This document shows, one piece after another, positions 1 through 11,468 of a DNA stretch of 64,000 nucleotides (within the stretch, counting starts at the first letter, position 1; every line of letters begins with the position of its first letter). Below the pieces are notes generated by a model that saw nothing but the letters and a program-made list of their open reading frames with translations, was not told where the DNA came from and did not search any database. The stretch is from Nannochloropsis salina CCMP1776 (lineage: Eukaryota; Sar; Eustigmatophyceae; Eustigmatales; Monodopsidaceae). Where the stretch lies: positions 189,189 through 253,188 of the forward strand of contig SDOX01000020.1 of assembly GCA_004565275.1 (NCBI GenBank). The letters are read 5' to 3'. The position numbers and the translations under genes were made by a program.

Positions 1-2
1 TC

Positions 3-1229
3 GATGAGATTGACGCCATTTGCAAGTCTCGTGGCTCCAGCCGCGACAGCACTGGCGTTTCGGACTCGATTGTGAACCAGTTGCTCTCTAAGATCGACGG
101 CGTGAATTCTCTGAACAACATCCTGGTCATAGGGATGACGAACAGAAAGGACATGATCGACGAGGCAGTCTTGCGTCCCGGTCGGCTGGAGGTGCACGTA
201 GAGATCGGGCTTCCTGACGAGGAGGGCCGTCTGCAGATCATATCTATCCACACAAAGAGCATGCGGGAGCATAAACGCATCGCGCCCGAGGCCGTGGAGA
301 AACTGGCGGAGCTCGCACGCGCCACCAAGAATTACTCCGGCGCCGAAATTGAAGGCTTAGTCAAGTCGGCGGCCTCTTTCGCCTTCCAGCGCAACGTGAA
401 CGTGAAGGACCTGTCTCAGCTTAAGGAGGAGGAGCTGATAGTGGAATGGGCGGACTTTCAGCGGGCTCTCTTGGAGGTTCCTCCCCGTTTAGGGGCCAAC
501 TCGGAGGAGCTTGAGGTTTTGTTTCGGAATGGTATCGTTCCGTACGGCTCCTCTTTCGACGCGATCATGATGACCCTGCGCCGCTTCGTCCAGCAAGTCC
601 GGGTCTCGGACCGGACGCCCCTCCTGTCTGTCTTGCTTGAGGGCGCTCCCAGCACGGGGAAGACGGCGATTGCCGCCTCTTTGGGCGTGCAGAGCGAGTT
701 TCCCTTTGTGAGGGTCGTATCGGCGGACGCCATGGTCGGCTTCTCGGAGACCGCCAAGTGCGCGGCCATCCTGAAGGCTTTCCAGGACAGCTCCCGCTCG
801 CCCCTCTCCGTGATCGTCCTCGACGATCTGGAGCGGCTCATCGACTACTCCCCCATCGGCCCACGGTTCTCCAACACGGTGGTGCAGACCTTGCTGGTGC
901 TTCTGAAGAAGCCGCCCACCTCCCCGGACAAGCGCTTGCTCGTGATCGGCACGACCTCGGTGGCGGCCCATCTCGAGGACCTGCAGCTCGTCCAGGGCTT
1001 CAACGTGATGCTGACCGTGCCCCAGCTGACGGGCCCAGAGGAGATCAAGACGGTCCTACGGGAGGTGGTCACTTCCCTGTCGCAGAAGGAGATGGATGAT
1101 ATCACGTCAGCGATCAGCCAGCCAATAGGGATCAAGCAGCTTCTGATGGTGACGGAGATGGCGAGGCAAGGAGAGGAGACCGTCTCGACCGATAGATTCT
1201 TGGAGTGCCTGCACATTTGTGGGTTCTGA
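3..1229 (+). CDS. NSF: NSF/Sec18 AAA+ ATPase, 3' part (5' end outside window)
   Basis: N-ethylmaleimide-sensitive factor, the hexameric ATPase that disassembles SNARE complexes after membrane fusion. The reading frame is open from the first bases; 408 codons are visible. It begins at the D1 Walker B motif (DEID), continues through the D1 second region of homology (TNRKDMIDEAVLRPGRLE) and the small D1 subdomain, then the D2 module with a P-loop GAPSTGKTA and a Walker B-like VIVLDDLERL typical of the NSF D2 domain. The frame ends in TGA with no further intron needed. The N domain and the first part of D1 must lie to the left. Cytosolic, acting on endomembranes with alpha-SNAP. The next gene converges from the right. 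Identification is very secure; only the partial nature limits it. Confidence 0.95.
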   Translation, partial: DEIDAICKSRGSSRDSTGVSDSIVNQLLSKIDGVNSLNNILVIGMTNRKDMIDEAVLRPGRLEVHVEIGLPDEEGRLQIISIHTKSMREHKRIAPEAVEKLAELARATKNYSGAEIEGLVKSAASFAFQRNVNVKDLSQLKEEELIVEWADFQRALLEVPPRLGANSEELEVLFRNGIVPYGSSFDAIMMTLRRFVQQVRVSDRTPLLSVLLEGAPSTGKTAIAASLGVQSEFPFVRVVSADAMVGFSETAKCAAILKAFQDSSRSPLSVIVLDDLERLIDYSPIGPRFSNTVVQTLLVLLKKPPTSPDKRLLVIGTTSVAAHLEDLQLVQGFNVMLTVPQLTGPEEIKTVLREVVTSLSQKEMDDITSAISQPIGIKQLLMVTEMARQGEETVSTDRFLECLHICGF

Positions 1230-1662
1230 GATGGGAAGGAGATGAGGAATCATCCAAGTGTGGAGAGGACGGGTATTGAGTTGCAGGCGCGCCGAGCGAT
1301 GATGGTGGAGATGATGGGAGTGGAGGGCTATGTAAAAAAAAGTCAAAAAGCACCTTAAGAGCGCGACGGGAGAGACCGACGCTTTATCCTCCAAGTTTAG
1401 GATCGCGAAATTGGCTTTGTGAAATTGGGCCTTTTCGCATTTTTTGTACGGAATTGATTTCAAAGCAAAAGAAGTGAATCTGATAAAGAGTCGTTGCAAG
1501 ATGGTATGTAACTGGCATCCGTGTTTCTTTTCCTTACGACTCGCGCTCTACCACCGGGCTGCTCCAAACTTATTATCCGTAAGCAAAACAAACAACTATT
1601 TCGAAGGGCCCAGTGAGGCTACCAGGCATGCGCTAAGAGGAAGACAGATATGGCGAGGTCTA
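1230..1662. other. Intergenic spacer between convergent genes
   Basis: AT-rich spacer between the 3' ends of NSF and the Mam33/p32 gene. It presumably holds both 3' UTRs. No other coding, RNA or repeat signal was seen. Confidence 0.5.
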
Positions 1663-2586
1663 TCACTTGGCTCCGACGAACTCTGTGGCCCGCTCGAGGA
1701 ACGTCAGGTAATGCTCCTTCTCCTTCTCGAAAGCGAAGTAGGAGACGAAAACTGCCAGCTCGTCGTCAATGTTTCGCACCGCCAGATGCCGCGTGAAGGC
1801 CTCCTGGACATCCTCCGGGTACTCGGAGAAATCCGACCAGTACAAGGTCTCGTCGTTCCACTCCCGGCCGTCCGAGTCAAGCGCTACCTTCTCCACCCAC
1901 ACCGTGTTGGTGAACACTACAGAGAACATCAACTTGTGGTGGGCTTTCGCAATTGTCACCACCCCCCGGATTCCCACAGTGTAATCCTCCGCCTTCTCGT
2001 CCTCGAGCTCTTGAGGGTCGAGTTCATCCTCCGTCGTGTCTTGCACATCGAACTGCACCATGATTTTTTCCGTATTGTGCTTTGTATGCATTTTGATAAT
2101 ACTTCATGGAAAAATATAAGACGAGAGAGTGAATAAAATTTCCTACCCTCCTTTTTATTCCAATTGAGAATAAATCTCAAGATTCCATATGTGAACGCAC
2201 CTGCTGCCTGGAGACTCTTTGATGTGGAAGCGCTTATGAATCTTTTCGGACACGTCCTCCAGCTCCGGTGCCCGTTCTTCGCTCTCCATGAGGTCTTTTT
2301 CTTCCTGCAGTTCACGAGCTAGCAAATCTTCCAAGGCAGCGCTCGTCCCATGTCCTCCCCCAGAACCTCCTTTCATGGCGCTCGGCATCACGTCACCGTC
2401 TCCATGTGTACCAAACCTGCGACTCTTTACCATCGATATGGGTGATATAGCCTGAGGATGGCGGACGAAGCCCATGGTAGCATTTGTCCCAGCGCGGAAC
2501 ACAAGGCTAGTTGCCATGTGATGTTGCTGTTGCGGAGTGGCCGATGCGGCACGGCGCAACAAGGCCAAGGTCGACGTGCGAAGCAT
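1663..2586 (-). CDS. Mam33/p32 (C1QBP-family) mitochondrial acidic matrix protein
   Basis: Two exons, 2586-2201 and 2101-1663, with a 99-base intron (donor CAG|GTGCGT, acceptor AAG) give 274 residues. The N terminus (MLRTSTLALLRRAAS) is a typical mitochondrial presequence. The mature part starts with a helix rich in Leu/Glu (LEDLLARELQEEKD), has the central beta strands including EKIMVQFDVQDT, an acidic loop, and the diagnostic C-terminal pair of helices (YPEDVQEAFTRHLAVRNI...EHYLTFLERATEFV). The family forms doughnut-shaped homotrimers in the mitochondrial matrix and supports oxidative phosphorylation and mitochondrial translation. Splicing was chosen because it restores the conserved link between the FHIKESPGS and EKIMVQF segments. 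Confidence 0.88.
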
Positions 2587-3200
2587 GATGTGATACCTGT
2601 GCTGTTTCTGATTGCATATTTATTGCGGGCGATTCGTGAATATGTTCTATTACGAGGACAAAATGTTGTGTATGGTTGTGGCATACGTTTGCGAAGAGGA
2701 TTTTGCACGCACAAAGGTTGCAACGACCCTCGCCAACCATGACTTTCCTGCCCTGGGGGTCAGGAGGTTAACAACAGTGTTTAAGTACAGTGGCAAACTA
2801 CAATTTTCAACAACAGTTATTGAAAACAGTGGTGTCATGAGAGTGGGTTTAATGGCCTGCTTCTTCTTTCTTTGACCGGATGCATCGTGTCCTTATTTGA
2901 GTTTATAACCCAGACCCTGGCTGGCGGTTCCCCCTTTCCTATGTATATGCTTCCAAAAAGAATATACATAATCACACTAGCCGCTGATCATTAGACAAAC
3001 ACCTTGTCGTGCGCTGGAGAGACACCATCATCCAATGAAACTTACTTTGACCCAGGCCGCATTATTGCCTGTCGTTCCAGTCCATCTCCTATCGTGAAAA
3101 CATATGCCGGGAAGGGAAAGTTTCTCCTCGGACATAAGTGTGACAGCGTCTTCACCAGGGAACCCCCCTATGCTATCTTCTTTTCTCCGTCGTATTACAC
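2587..3200. other. Intergenic spacer / p32 upstream region
   Basis: Spacer between the ATG of the p32 gene (reading left) and the 3' end of the SAPS gene. AT-rich, presumably the p32 promoter plus the SAPS 3' UTR. No further gene seen. Confidence 0.5.
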
Positions 3201-6200
3201 TCACTCCTTCTCGTCTTCTTCTTGCTGTACAATGCCTCCCAAGGGTAGCGCCACCTTGCTCCTCGCATCCGATGTTGCGACCTCGACACTCTCCTCACTC
3301 CCCCCCCCATCCCTGTCCGCCGATATCTCTTCCTCAGCCCCCCCAATACTCCCTGCGGTCGTCACCGAGCCCACCTCCCCCCCCATACTGCGCGTTAGAT
3401 GCACTGTGGTCGACGAGGAGAAAAAATCCTCCTCCTCTTCTTCGCTCCCGCGGACACCTTCCTCCTTGTCTGGACCCCACCCGGTCGCCCCCTCCCCCTC
3501 CCCTCCTCCACCGGCTCCCAACATGGACCCGAAGCCACGCCCGTCTAGCACGCTTGCAAACGACGAAGTCCCAGTCGTACCGCCACCACTGCTAGCGAGA
3601 GCATGCCCCGTACCCACAGGCCTGTGCAGGCTGTCCAACGGCGGGAACGAGACGTTCGAAAAATCCGCCCACCCCTCTCCGAAGGTTCCCCCCGAAGGCA
3701 CCCCCTCCGCGAAGGCCTTCGCGGCCCATCCCCCCGCCACCAGCCCCGGTATACTGTCCTGTCCAAAGACACCTCCACTCCCTTGCCCATTGCCCTCGAT
3801 TTTGCTGCCGCCGCTCCCCCCTCCAAATCCGTCCGGCCCCTGCGCGGACGATCCGTCCTTGGTCTCAAAAGCGCCATCCCCCAGGCCTGAGCCCGATCCG
3901 AGCGCCAAGCCGTGCGAGGCGTGCAGCTCCTCGTCTTGTTCTTCCTGCTGGCGCTGCAATTGCTGCATCAGCAGTCGGGCGTCCTCGTCGGGTCCCCCCT
4001 CTACTGGGGGTAAGACACTTCCTGACCAGCCCATACCGCTCCCATCCCCTTGCCCCCCGCTCAGCTCCTCCCCCACATCGCCTCCCTCCCCAACATCCAC
4101 CCCCGAAAGCCTCTGTGCCAAATGCTCGGACTCGCTGTCAAAGTCAGGGCCGGGGCCGTCGTCGAACTTGGTGGACAGCGTGTTCTCGTCCGCTCTGGAC
4201 GGGATAGGGAAGCCCCCGAGGGGATGACCCTGCCTCGCCGTCACCTCCGTCAAGCGCCCCTCCGAGAACTCCGTCCACCGCTGACGTAGGGCTGCGTCAA
4301 CCTCCCTGCCCATAAATTGCGCGAACGAAGACAGGGAAGCTCCCGGTTCGAGGCCGCCCGATGCCTGGGCTCGGCGGGACTGCGGCCCTAGAGAGGACGG
4401 GAGAGGACCCAAGGTCGGGTCCGAGGGCGACGAAGGCTGAGGCTCATGCCCTTCCGTGGCTGATTGCAGTCCTCCCGCGACAAAGGGAACCTCAAGCAGC
4501 CCCTCCCCCTCCGCCATCTCCACAAGGGGGAGCCGAGCAGCCTCCATGATGGCCTGTGCCATGATGAACAGATGGCCCATGTAGCCCCGCCGGCAGCGGG
4601 GGACTGCTCTGTGCTCGCCGCGGCTCCTGTCGCTGCTCTCGCTGTGGGCAATGGAGGGGCAGGAGGACGTCTCCATGTCCTGCGCGGCAGCCAGGCCCCC
4701 AACTCCCCGCCCTGACCCTACGCTGGTATGGGAAGCGCTCACGGCCATAGCCCCGTCCTCGCCCTGGCGCCCTTCCTCCCGCCCCATCTCCTCTGCACTC
4801 ACACCTGCTGCTGCCTGCACATCCAGGGCCGCCGGACCCTCCGCCGTCGGCTCCCGGTCTTCCTCCATCGCGTTCACCGCCTCTCCTGCCAGCCCGCCCG
4901 CCCCCCCCTCATTCCCCTCCCCCTCTAGCCCTTTCGCGTCCCTCCCGCGCCCCTCAAACACCCCTCTCCCCGGCTCTCCTTGCGAAGCCTCCGCCTGGCT
5001 TTCCGGCCGCTCCTCACTTTCATTGTGGGCGTCCGCCTCCAGGATCCTCTGCAAGATGGCACCCTCCGTGACCAGGTAGGCCTGGAGGCCCACGCGGGAG
5101 GGCCCGGCGTCCATGATCCAGGTCACGATCCGCGTCACGCTCTGGTGCAGTACGGACGTCCACTCATATTTGAAGAGCATGTCGAGACAGACCGTCAGGA
5201 CTCCCTCTTTCTCCAGGGCCCGGTCCACCCGGGGGCTGCAGAGCTTGACCAAGGCTTCCACGTGCCGCACAAGCCGCAGGCGGGTCAGGCCCAGCTTGGG
5301 GACGGCCTCCCGACTCTGAGTCGTCACGGTCCGGTCGTCCATCGCATGCGACAGCAAGTAGACGCGCACGAGCGGGAGGGACGACAGCAGCTTGCCTACT
5401 ACCTCCTCGCTCAGGGTGGCCACGCCGCTCTCCCCCTCCAGCCCCTCAATCTCCGCCCCTTCCCCTCCCACGCCCTCCCCATCAACTCCCTGCTCGCCTC
5501 TGCCGTCAGCGCCCGCAGCCGGCGAAGCCATGGGCTCCTGCGTCTCCTCCGCGGGTAAGCTTGCGCCGTTCAAGTCCTCCTGCGAGGGGGGCTCGGGGGG
5601 GCTGGAGGTATCCATGGGGGCGGGCGGAGGGAGCAAGGGGGACAATGCCGCCTGCTGCTGGCCCATGTCCCAGTGGAGTTTGATGGCCTGCGGGCGAGAG
5701 AGCAGAGCTTCGACGATGTTAAGGGCGGAGAGCATGGAGGAGCGCTCTTCTCGCACGACCCGCAGAGCCTCCGCCGCTATCAGGGGGGGAGGCTGGCTCA
5801 AGTCCAAGGCAGGAATCGCCACGTCCGCCAGCCGGGCGATCTTGTCCGTCAGGTGCCGGATGAAGACCGAGTCCGGGTGCGCGTTCCCGATCACTTCCAA
5901 CAGGAGGGAGCCCACGTGGGTGTGCGTCGCCGCCGCCAAGCTGCACTCCTTATCCTCCTCCGCCCCCGCCTCCCCATCCCTGCTCCCAGCGGCCTGCATG
6001 TCCCCACCCTCCACCAGCTGCTCCACCAGGATGTCCACCACCTCCGGCATGCTACTCCACTGGCACTCGAGGAGGGACAGGTCCGGGCCGGAGCCGCTCC
6101 CCGACACGTCTTCCCCCCCCCCTTCTCCCAGATCCAGGCCCACGGGCTGGCACTGCCCGTCCGAGACCGGCTGGAAGAGGAAGAGTTTCTCCACTACCTG

Positions 6201-7161
6201 CATGATGCTGTAGTTGTCTAGGTGCCTGACAAACTTCCTGAAAAGGGGCAGACCGCCGGCGTTCAAGAAGGCCATGAGCTGCACGCATCGAAGTCGCAAG
6301 AGCACAAACACCACCTTCTCGAAGTACCCCGTAAGACGGTCGTCCAGGTCACCCTCCTTGTCCAGCAAAGAGAAAATCCGCCTCAGCATCTCCCCGTCCC
6401 GGGTGCTGACCAGGGCGTCTAGCACATGGTCGTTCTCGCAGCAGATGGCTTCGCAGGCCATGTAGGGGAACTTGTGGACGCGCTTCTCGTCTGCGCCCTC
6501 GGGGGGGGGGTCCACCAATAGTCGGACCATTTCTTCCAGTGAAGCCTCTTGGGCGAGGCTGTGGAGGCGTGGGGCACGCGGGAATAAGAAAGAAAGAAAT
6601 CGGGGAGACGGGCGGTGAGGAGAGGGAGAGAGAGAAAAGAGGGGAGGAACCGCGGTGTTCCGGGACTCCTCTACCAGTGGCAACACTAAGCTCTACTGAG
6701 CAGGATCACTGTTGATGAGGCACCCACTCCCGCGCTCGCTAAATACGTACAAATCAATCAGGCGAGTGTTCATGGACTTGATCTCCTGGAGCACGTCGTC
6801 CTCGTCGAACACCTCCTGCAATGTGAAATCCCCCCGGTCCAACAGGTCATTGACAGGGCTGTGTGTATTGTGTTGGCAAAGTGAGAGCTACGCGTGAGGC
6901 TTACCTTCACCATAAAATCCGCTCCGCCGTCGGGCGGGTACGTCTCGAAATAAGAGAGAGCCCCCCCCCCCCCCCCATCCCTCATCGAATGCTGCCCAAA
7001 CGTGAGAGTCTCGCGTCCATGACGTGCTCCAAGGCATATGCACCATGCCTTCCAACCAAATTCGTCGACATTTTTGTCCAGGCCGTCCATTGCGCGTACC
7101 TGTTGATCGTATAGTTACTCGACCAAAATTCCCCCTGCCCGAACGACTGAAATAACGCCAT
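3201..7161 (-). CDS. SAPS-domain regulatory subunit of PP6/Sit4 protein phosphatase
   Basis: Three exons, 7161-7100, 6858-6751 and 6558-3201, give 1175 residues. The spliced N terminus reads MALFQSFGQGEFWSSNYTIN, then SPVNDLLDRGDFTLQEVFD, EDDVLQEIKSMNTRLIDFLA and so on, the classic start of SAPS proteins (the FW motif, the LLDR..FTL segment, DEDDVLQE.K..N..LIDFL). An alpha-helical repeat domain follows to roughly residue 500, with conserved blocks such as PYMACEAICCEND and LFRKFVRHLDNYSIMQVVEKL. The remaining half is low-complexity and rich in Gly, Glu and Ser, probably disordered. Members bind the PP6/Sit4 catalytic subunit and direct it to substrates. Intron 1 contains a run of 16 C at 6961-6976. 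A single uninterrupted third exon of 3.36 kb explains the long antisense reading frames over it. Family call very secure; catalytic partner not in this window. Confidence 0.9.
6961..6976 (+). repeat. Poly-C tract in SAPS intron 1
   Basis: Sixteen consecutive C on the plus strand inside the first intron of the SAPS gene (G16 in the transcript sense). It creates a spurious open frame across the intron on the minus strand. Length is likely variable and prone to sequencing error. Confidence 0.8.
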
Positions 7162-8309
7162 AGTCTTCCGTACACCGCGCCACAGGCGTGGGGCCTACTC
7201 AACCAAGTTGTTTGTGGGATCGTCTGTACCCTCCCCCACGCCCACCACACCCTATAATTGTTCCCTTGATTGCTTTTACTCCCACAGTGAGCGCGCCGCC
7301 CGTTCGATAAGCAACGCCCGACTGATGAATGGGAAGGGGGAAAGAAATACAAAGCACAAGAGCGCCCCCGTCGCAGCCGCTTTGTAAATCCTGGCCCGCC
7401 TAAAGCTTAAAAGGCCTTGCTTTTCTACACAGTATGGTAAGGGGGCAATGAGAGAGGGGGTTTGAGGACAAGACAGGTTGGGAAGCGTACTACTCGTGGG
7501 TGGCGAGGAAGGGTTTGTTGTTCCTAGCTACCCGTGCTAGTGTGTGCCAGGAATGACACGTGTGCCCCCATTACCACCCGCTTTGCAGCAAAGGCACGCA
7601 AACCACATTTGTATTCATACATTGACACTTGTTTTCTGCTTTGTTGTGATTTCAATGGAGACGACGAGGGCCCTGTCGCCGCTTTTCCGTCTCCTGCGCT
7701 CGCTCGCTCGAGGTGCTCTCCGGAGGGGCAGTGAATTCTATGGGAGAGGTTTAGTCCTTCTTAACGCACATTTAGTGCGAATCAAACTTCCTGCGACAAT
7801 GATTACGATGCAGTGTGCAAAGAAATTGTAGTGCCGTAGTGCCGGTATGTTTTTTAACACCGCTTGTCTTACGAAAGTGGCCCTGGCGGTCATTAGCTGC
7901 TCCTCGGCACCGTGGCGGGCAAGGGTTGAGGTCAATAAACGACGTTTGGTTCATTTTTTTCATTTTGCAATGCTGGCTGGCGAGCAGGCAGCACACACCA
8001 ATTTGGAACATGAATAAATTTCCAGCGCGTCCTTCTACGTCTACAAAAGAAGCGATTAAAAATCATCCTACAGGTACGCTCACCCCCCGACATGGCCCAT
8101 GCGGGGGCCCAAACAACTCCCGCGTGCCCCCAATACTGGACCCCACCACTCCCACGCATCCGATTTGAGGTATAGCCTCTTTGAACACCGGGGAAAAGTT
8201 TTTCTGATGCTTTGCACAAATTGTAGCTCAAACACATGTCCTACCGTCCTCTCCCAGAAACCAGAGAGAATGGTCCTTGTGTGTCGATATTTTCCTGCGC
8301 CCGCCCCCC
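7162..8309. other. Intergenic region upstream of the SAPS gene
   Basis: About 1.15 kb between the SAPS start and the 3' end of the UBR-type gene. Only short overlapping frames without recognisable motifs are present. It should contain the SAPS promoter and the 3' UTR of the neighbour. I see no RNA gene or repeat. Confidence 0.45.
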
Positions 8310-11300
8310 TCATGCATGCAAACCGTTGAGAAATCGAAGTTCTTCTCCCTGCTTGCTGCTATCATGATGTCCTGGATAGACTCGTCCGTCTTCGCCCGGT
8401 ATCTCCATGCTCGTATCCATCGGAAAGACGCCTCCCACATGCCCGCGCCCCCCCCCGTGCCGCATCGTCTCGTGCTCCAGCCCAACACAGTGGCACTTCA
8501 TATTCGAGAAGCCGCCGATTGCACAGTCGCAGTAGAAGGGCCCCTCCTCCTTCTGCACCAGGTCGTGGTCCTTATGGCAGATCTGGGAGCAGGGCATGCA
8601 ACAACCTACATTGCCCTGGAGGACGCTGTACTTCTCACAGGTCCGGCACACCATGTACGCCTGCCGCATCCAGCTGGTACCCGTGGCCCGAAAGGTGCAG
8701 ACGCCTTGCTCCGTGCACGCTTGCAGCTTCTGCTGCGCACACGCGACCAGGGGAGTGGTGGAGAGCGTGCTCCGAGGCCCCTCGACCAGGGCAAGAAAAG
8801 CGCCCCCCGGGCCCATGCACGGGGTCTCCTTCGCCGTGGGCGAGGAGGCGAGGGGGGAACCATCGAGCCCCTGCCTCGCCTGTCGAGGGGAGTAGCTCTT
8901 GCTGCTGGGTTTGTCCGCCAATAACTTATCGAGCAGCGCCTCGTGCGCCGCTCTGTCCCCCCCTTGGACCATTGTGACGACGAAGCAGGGAGGCTCGCTC
9001 ACCCAGAATGCCATGAAGGCCCGCTCCTCCTCCTCCTCCTTCTTGATCTCCTCCTCGTTACTCGCCATCTTGGCCTCTTCCCGTCCCGGCGCGGCCGCCC
9101 GTCCCTCGTTGATGGCGCTCACGTAGGTGAGCCCTGGGAGCACGGCGCCCGGCTTGAAGGCCAAAGCCCCGCTGCTAGCGCTCGTCTCGCACGCGCCCCC
9201 GCGCAAAACGATCCGATCCCCCGGATGGGCAAGCCGCGCGATGATCGTGGCCGTGTCCCGCCGGGAGATGTCGAAGCAGCGGGTGCGGGGCAGGTGGGAC
9301 AGGTTGGCCAGCCGGGCCGCAAGGGGGGGTTGGGCGCTCCCGTGCAAAATGTGCTGGCGATAGCTGTGGTAGTAGTAGTCCCATTCATAGCCCGGGCCGT
9401 CATAGTGATCTGGCCACTGGTCTCGGAGGAAGCAGGGGTGGCCGATGGTGGCGGAGGCTTCCGCGAAGGGAGCCTCGGGGAATATGTGCTGGGGGGGGGA
9501 GGAAGGAAGGAAGGAGGGATGAAAAGGTGGCGGGCATGGCGTTACTACGGGAATCGGTCACAGGGTCAACACGAAGGAAAGATAGAGGCATGCGCCCCGA
9601 TACCCCAAAGCAGCTCCCTGTACGCCCCTGTCACCCCTCACCTCCATGATGTGAAAAACCTCGTGCCAGAACCACATGGGCGACCAGACCGGCCGCCCCT
9701 TTAGCATGGGCCCGTCCGACATGAAGACCGCCCGACCCCCGGCCGCGTCTCCCCCCGAGGCCGTGATCCCCCCGCAGGTCAGCATGTAGGCGGCCGGCGG
9801 CGCCTTCAATCCGGGCCACACCACCAGGACGGCTTGAGCTTCGCGCACTCTTTCGTCCGTTTCGCTTGCCACGGCCAAGTGCTTGCGGAAGTCGGGACAG
9901 GCTTCGAAATCTGCCTGAGCCACGAGCCGGTTCGGGTTCGTGGAGGCCTCCACCTCGCGGTGGTAGCGGCGGGCGGGCATACAGGCCCCCCTCAGCACGC
10001 ACTGCGCCCGGTCCAGGACCAGGTCCCACTTCACCGTCTCCTTAGACAGGGCCAGGAAGGACTCGGAGAACTCTTCAAAGGCCGCCTCCATCGCCGTCAA
10101 GGACGCCTCCAGCTCCTCAGGCTCGAAGGAACAGCCCGCCTCGTAGGTGCCCGAAGCCTCCCCCTCCTCGAGCTCGCGGGGGAGGCGGCCGGAGGAGGAG
10201 GGGAAGACGAGCACGACCACCCTTACCACCGTCGGTGTCGTCTCGTTTTGCCTCGCTCGACCGCCGGTTGTGCCCTTGGAGGTGGCTGCCGGCCCGCGCT
10301 TGGGGGAGGAGGAGGCAGCGGATGAGAAGCGGGGGCTCCCCGAGGCGAGGTTCCGGGCCCGTCGCTTGCACGTGTAGGAGAGCAGGCGTAGTTTCCAGTA
10401 GACATCTTCCTCCCATATCTTGTGCCCTTGCGCCCAGGGCGCCTCCAGCAACCGCGAGATTAAGATCACCGCTTCCTTGTACCTCGTCCCCACCATCAGC
10501 TCCCCGACGCGACGCTCCACCTGCCGGCTCAGCACCTCCGGCAGGCCCGTATGGGGGTAGACCCCGCAGAATTGGAAGAGGGACTCCACGGCCTCCCCTC
10601 CGCCCCCAGTCCCGAAGGTCTCTTGGGCCCACACCTCCATGAAGAGGGGGGCGGCGGGACAGAATTGGATAGGGATCGTCTGTTTGGAGGGGTTGTCGGC
10701 CAGGAGGCTGAGGCCGTAGAGGAAGGTATTGGCACAGGCCAGCAGCGGGGCCTTGGTATGGTACATCGCGTCCACGGTGATGCCTACCGTGATGGAGAAG
10801 TTGTGGGGATTGAGCTTAAGGAAGGCAGAGTTAAAGATCGAGCCGGCGGCCTCCAGGATCCGGGCGTAGTCCTTCCCTGCTCCGCCGTGAGCTCCGCCCT
10901 TCTCACTGCCGACGCTACTGTCCATGCTGAACACATTTTGCTCGCGGGACTCGCTACACAGCTCCTCCTTCCAGGCCCGCCATTGCATGTTGTGCAGCTC
11001 ATCTGCTTTCTCGGGGGTGAGCTCCAGGGGGCTCCGGCCTACCCACAGAGGCAGCTGCCTGCCGTCCAAGTACGGTGGGCAATCAGGAGGCGGTGCCTGG
11101 GCCAAGAAAAGCCCTTCCAACGTGCAGCTCTGACTTGATCGCACTCGTTTCATGCTGAGCGGACGACCTTCCACCAATTCCTCTTGCATGGAAGGGAAAG
11201 CCTCAGCCCGGCCGGCGGCCGAGACTTCTGAGAACTGATGGGCTCCAAGGGCCTGCTCGTTGCTCTGCTGGTGCATTTGTTGCTCTGTGTCATCGTCCCG

Positions 11301-11468
11301 CCGTCGGTGGTGATCCACTGGTCCACCGTTGGCCTCGGTTGCCATGCGCCTGCACTGCGCCTGTGACAAGGAGGTGCTGAAGGAGATAAATATGGTGAGT
11401 GAGACAACAGTGAATTTGAGAGCCAGACGCGAATTTGGTCGCCTGGTGAGACACAGTTGAAATCTCAT
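8310..11468 (-). CDS. Large UBR-type zinc-finger protein with an HEXXH motif, function unknown
   Basis: Two exons, 11468-9642 and 9488-8310 (153-base intron, ATGGAG|GTGAGG ... CCCAG), give 1001 residues. Near the C terminus (about 873-943) lies a UBR box: CTFRATGTSWMRQAYMVCRTC followed by CC..CSQICHKDHDL and FYCDCAIGG..CHC, the Cys/His zinc-binding fold of N-degron E3 ligases and FBXO11. No RING, HECT or F-box was recognised. Residues 602-606, just before the intron, are HEVFH, matching the HEXXH zinc-protease motif, but no third ligand is obvious. The rest (for example HNFSITVGITVDAMYH and DQWPDHYDGPGYEWDYYYHSY) belongs to no family I know. The first 41 residues include a hydrophobic stretch; because TTTATCTCCTTCAG upstream of the second in-frame ATG (11345, MATEANGG) looks like a splice acceptor, translation may instead begin at 11345 or in an unseen exon. 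Confidence 0.7.

Noticed and set aside
3004-4227. 407-codon plus-strand frame opposite the SAPS gene
   Set aside because: Pro/Ser-rich product typical of the antisense of a GC-rich Gly/Glu-coding exon; the minus-strand gene has a clear family and splice structure.
6888-7352. Minus-strand frame crossing SAPS intron 1 (ALSYFETYPPDGG...)
   Set aside because: Splicing 7100 to 6858 gives the exact SAPS N terminus; this frame only continues through the poly-C intron.
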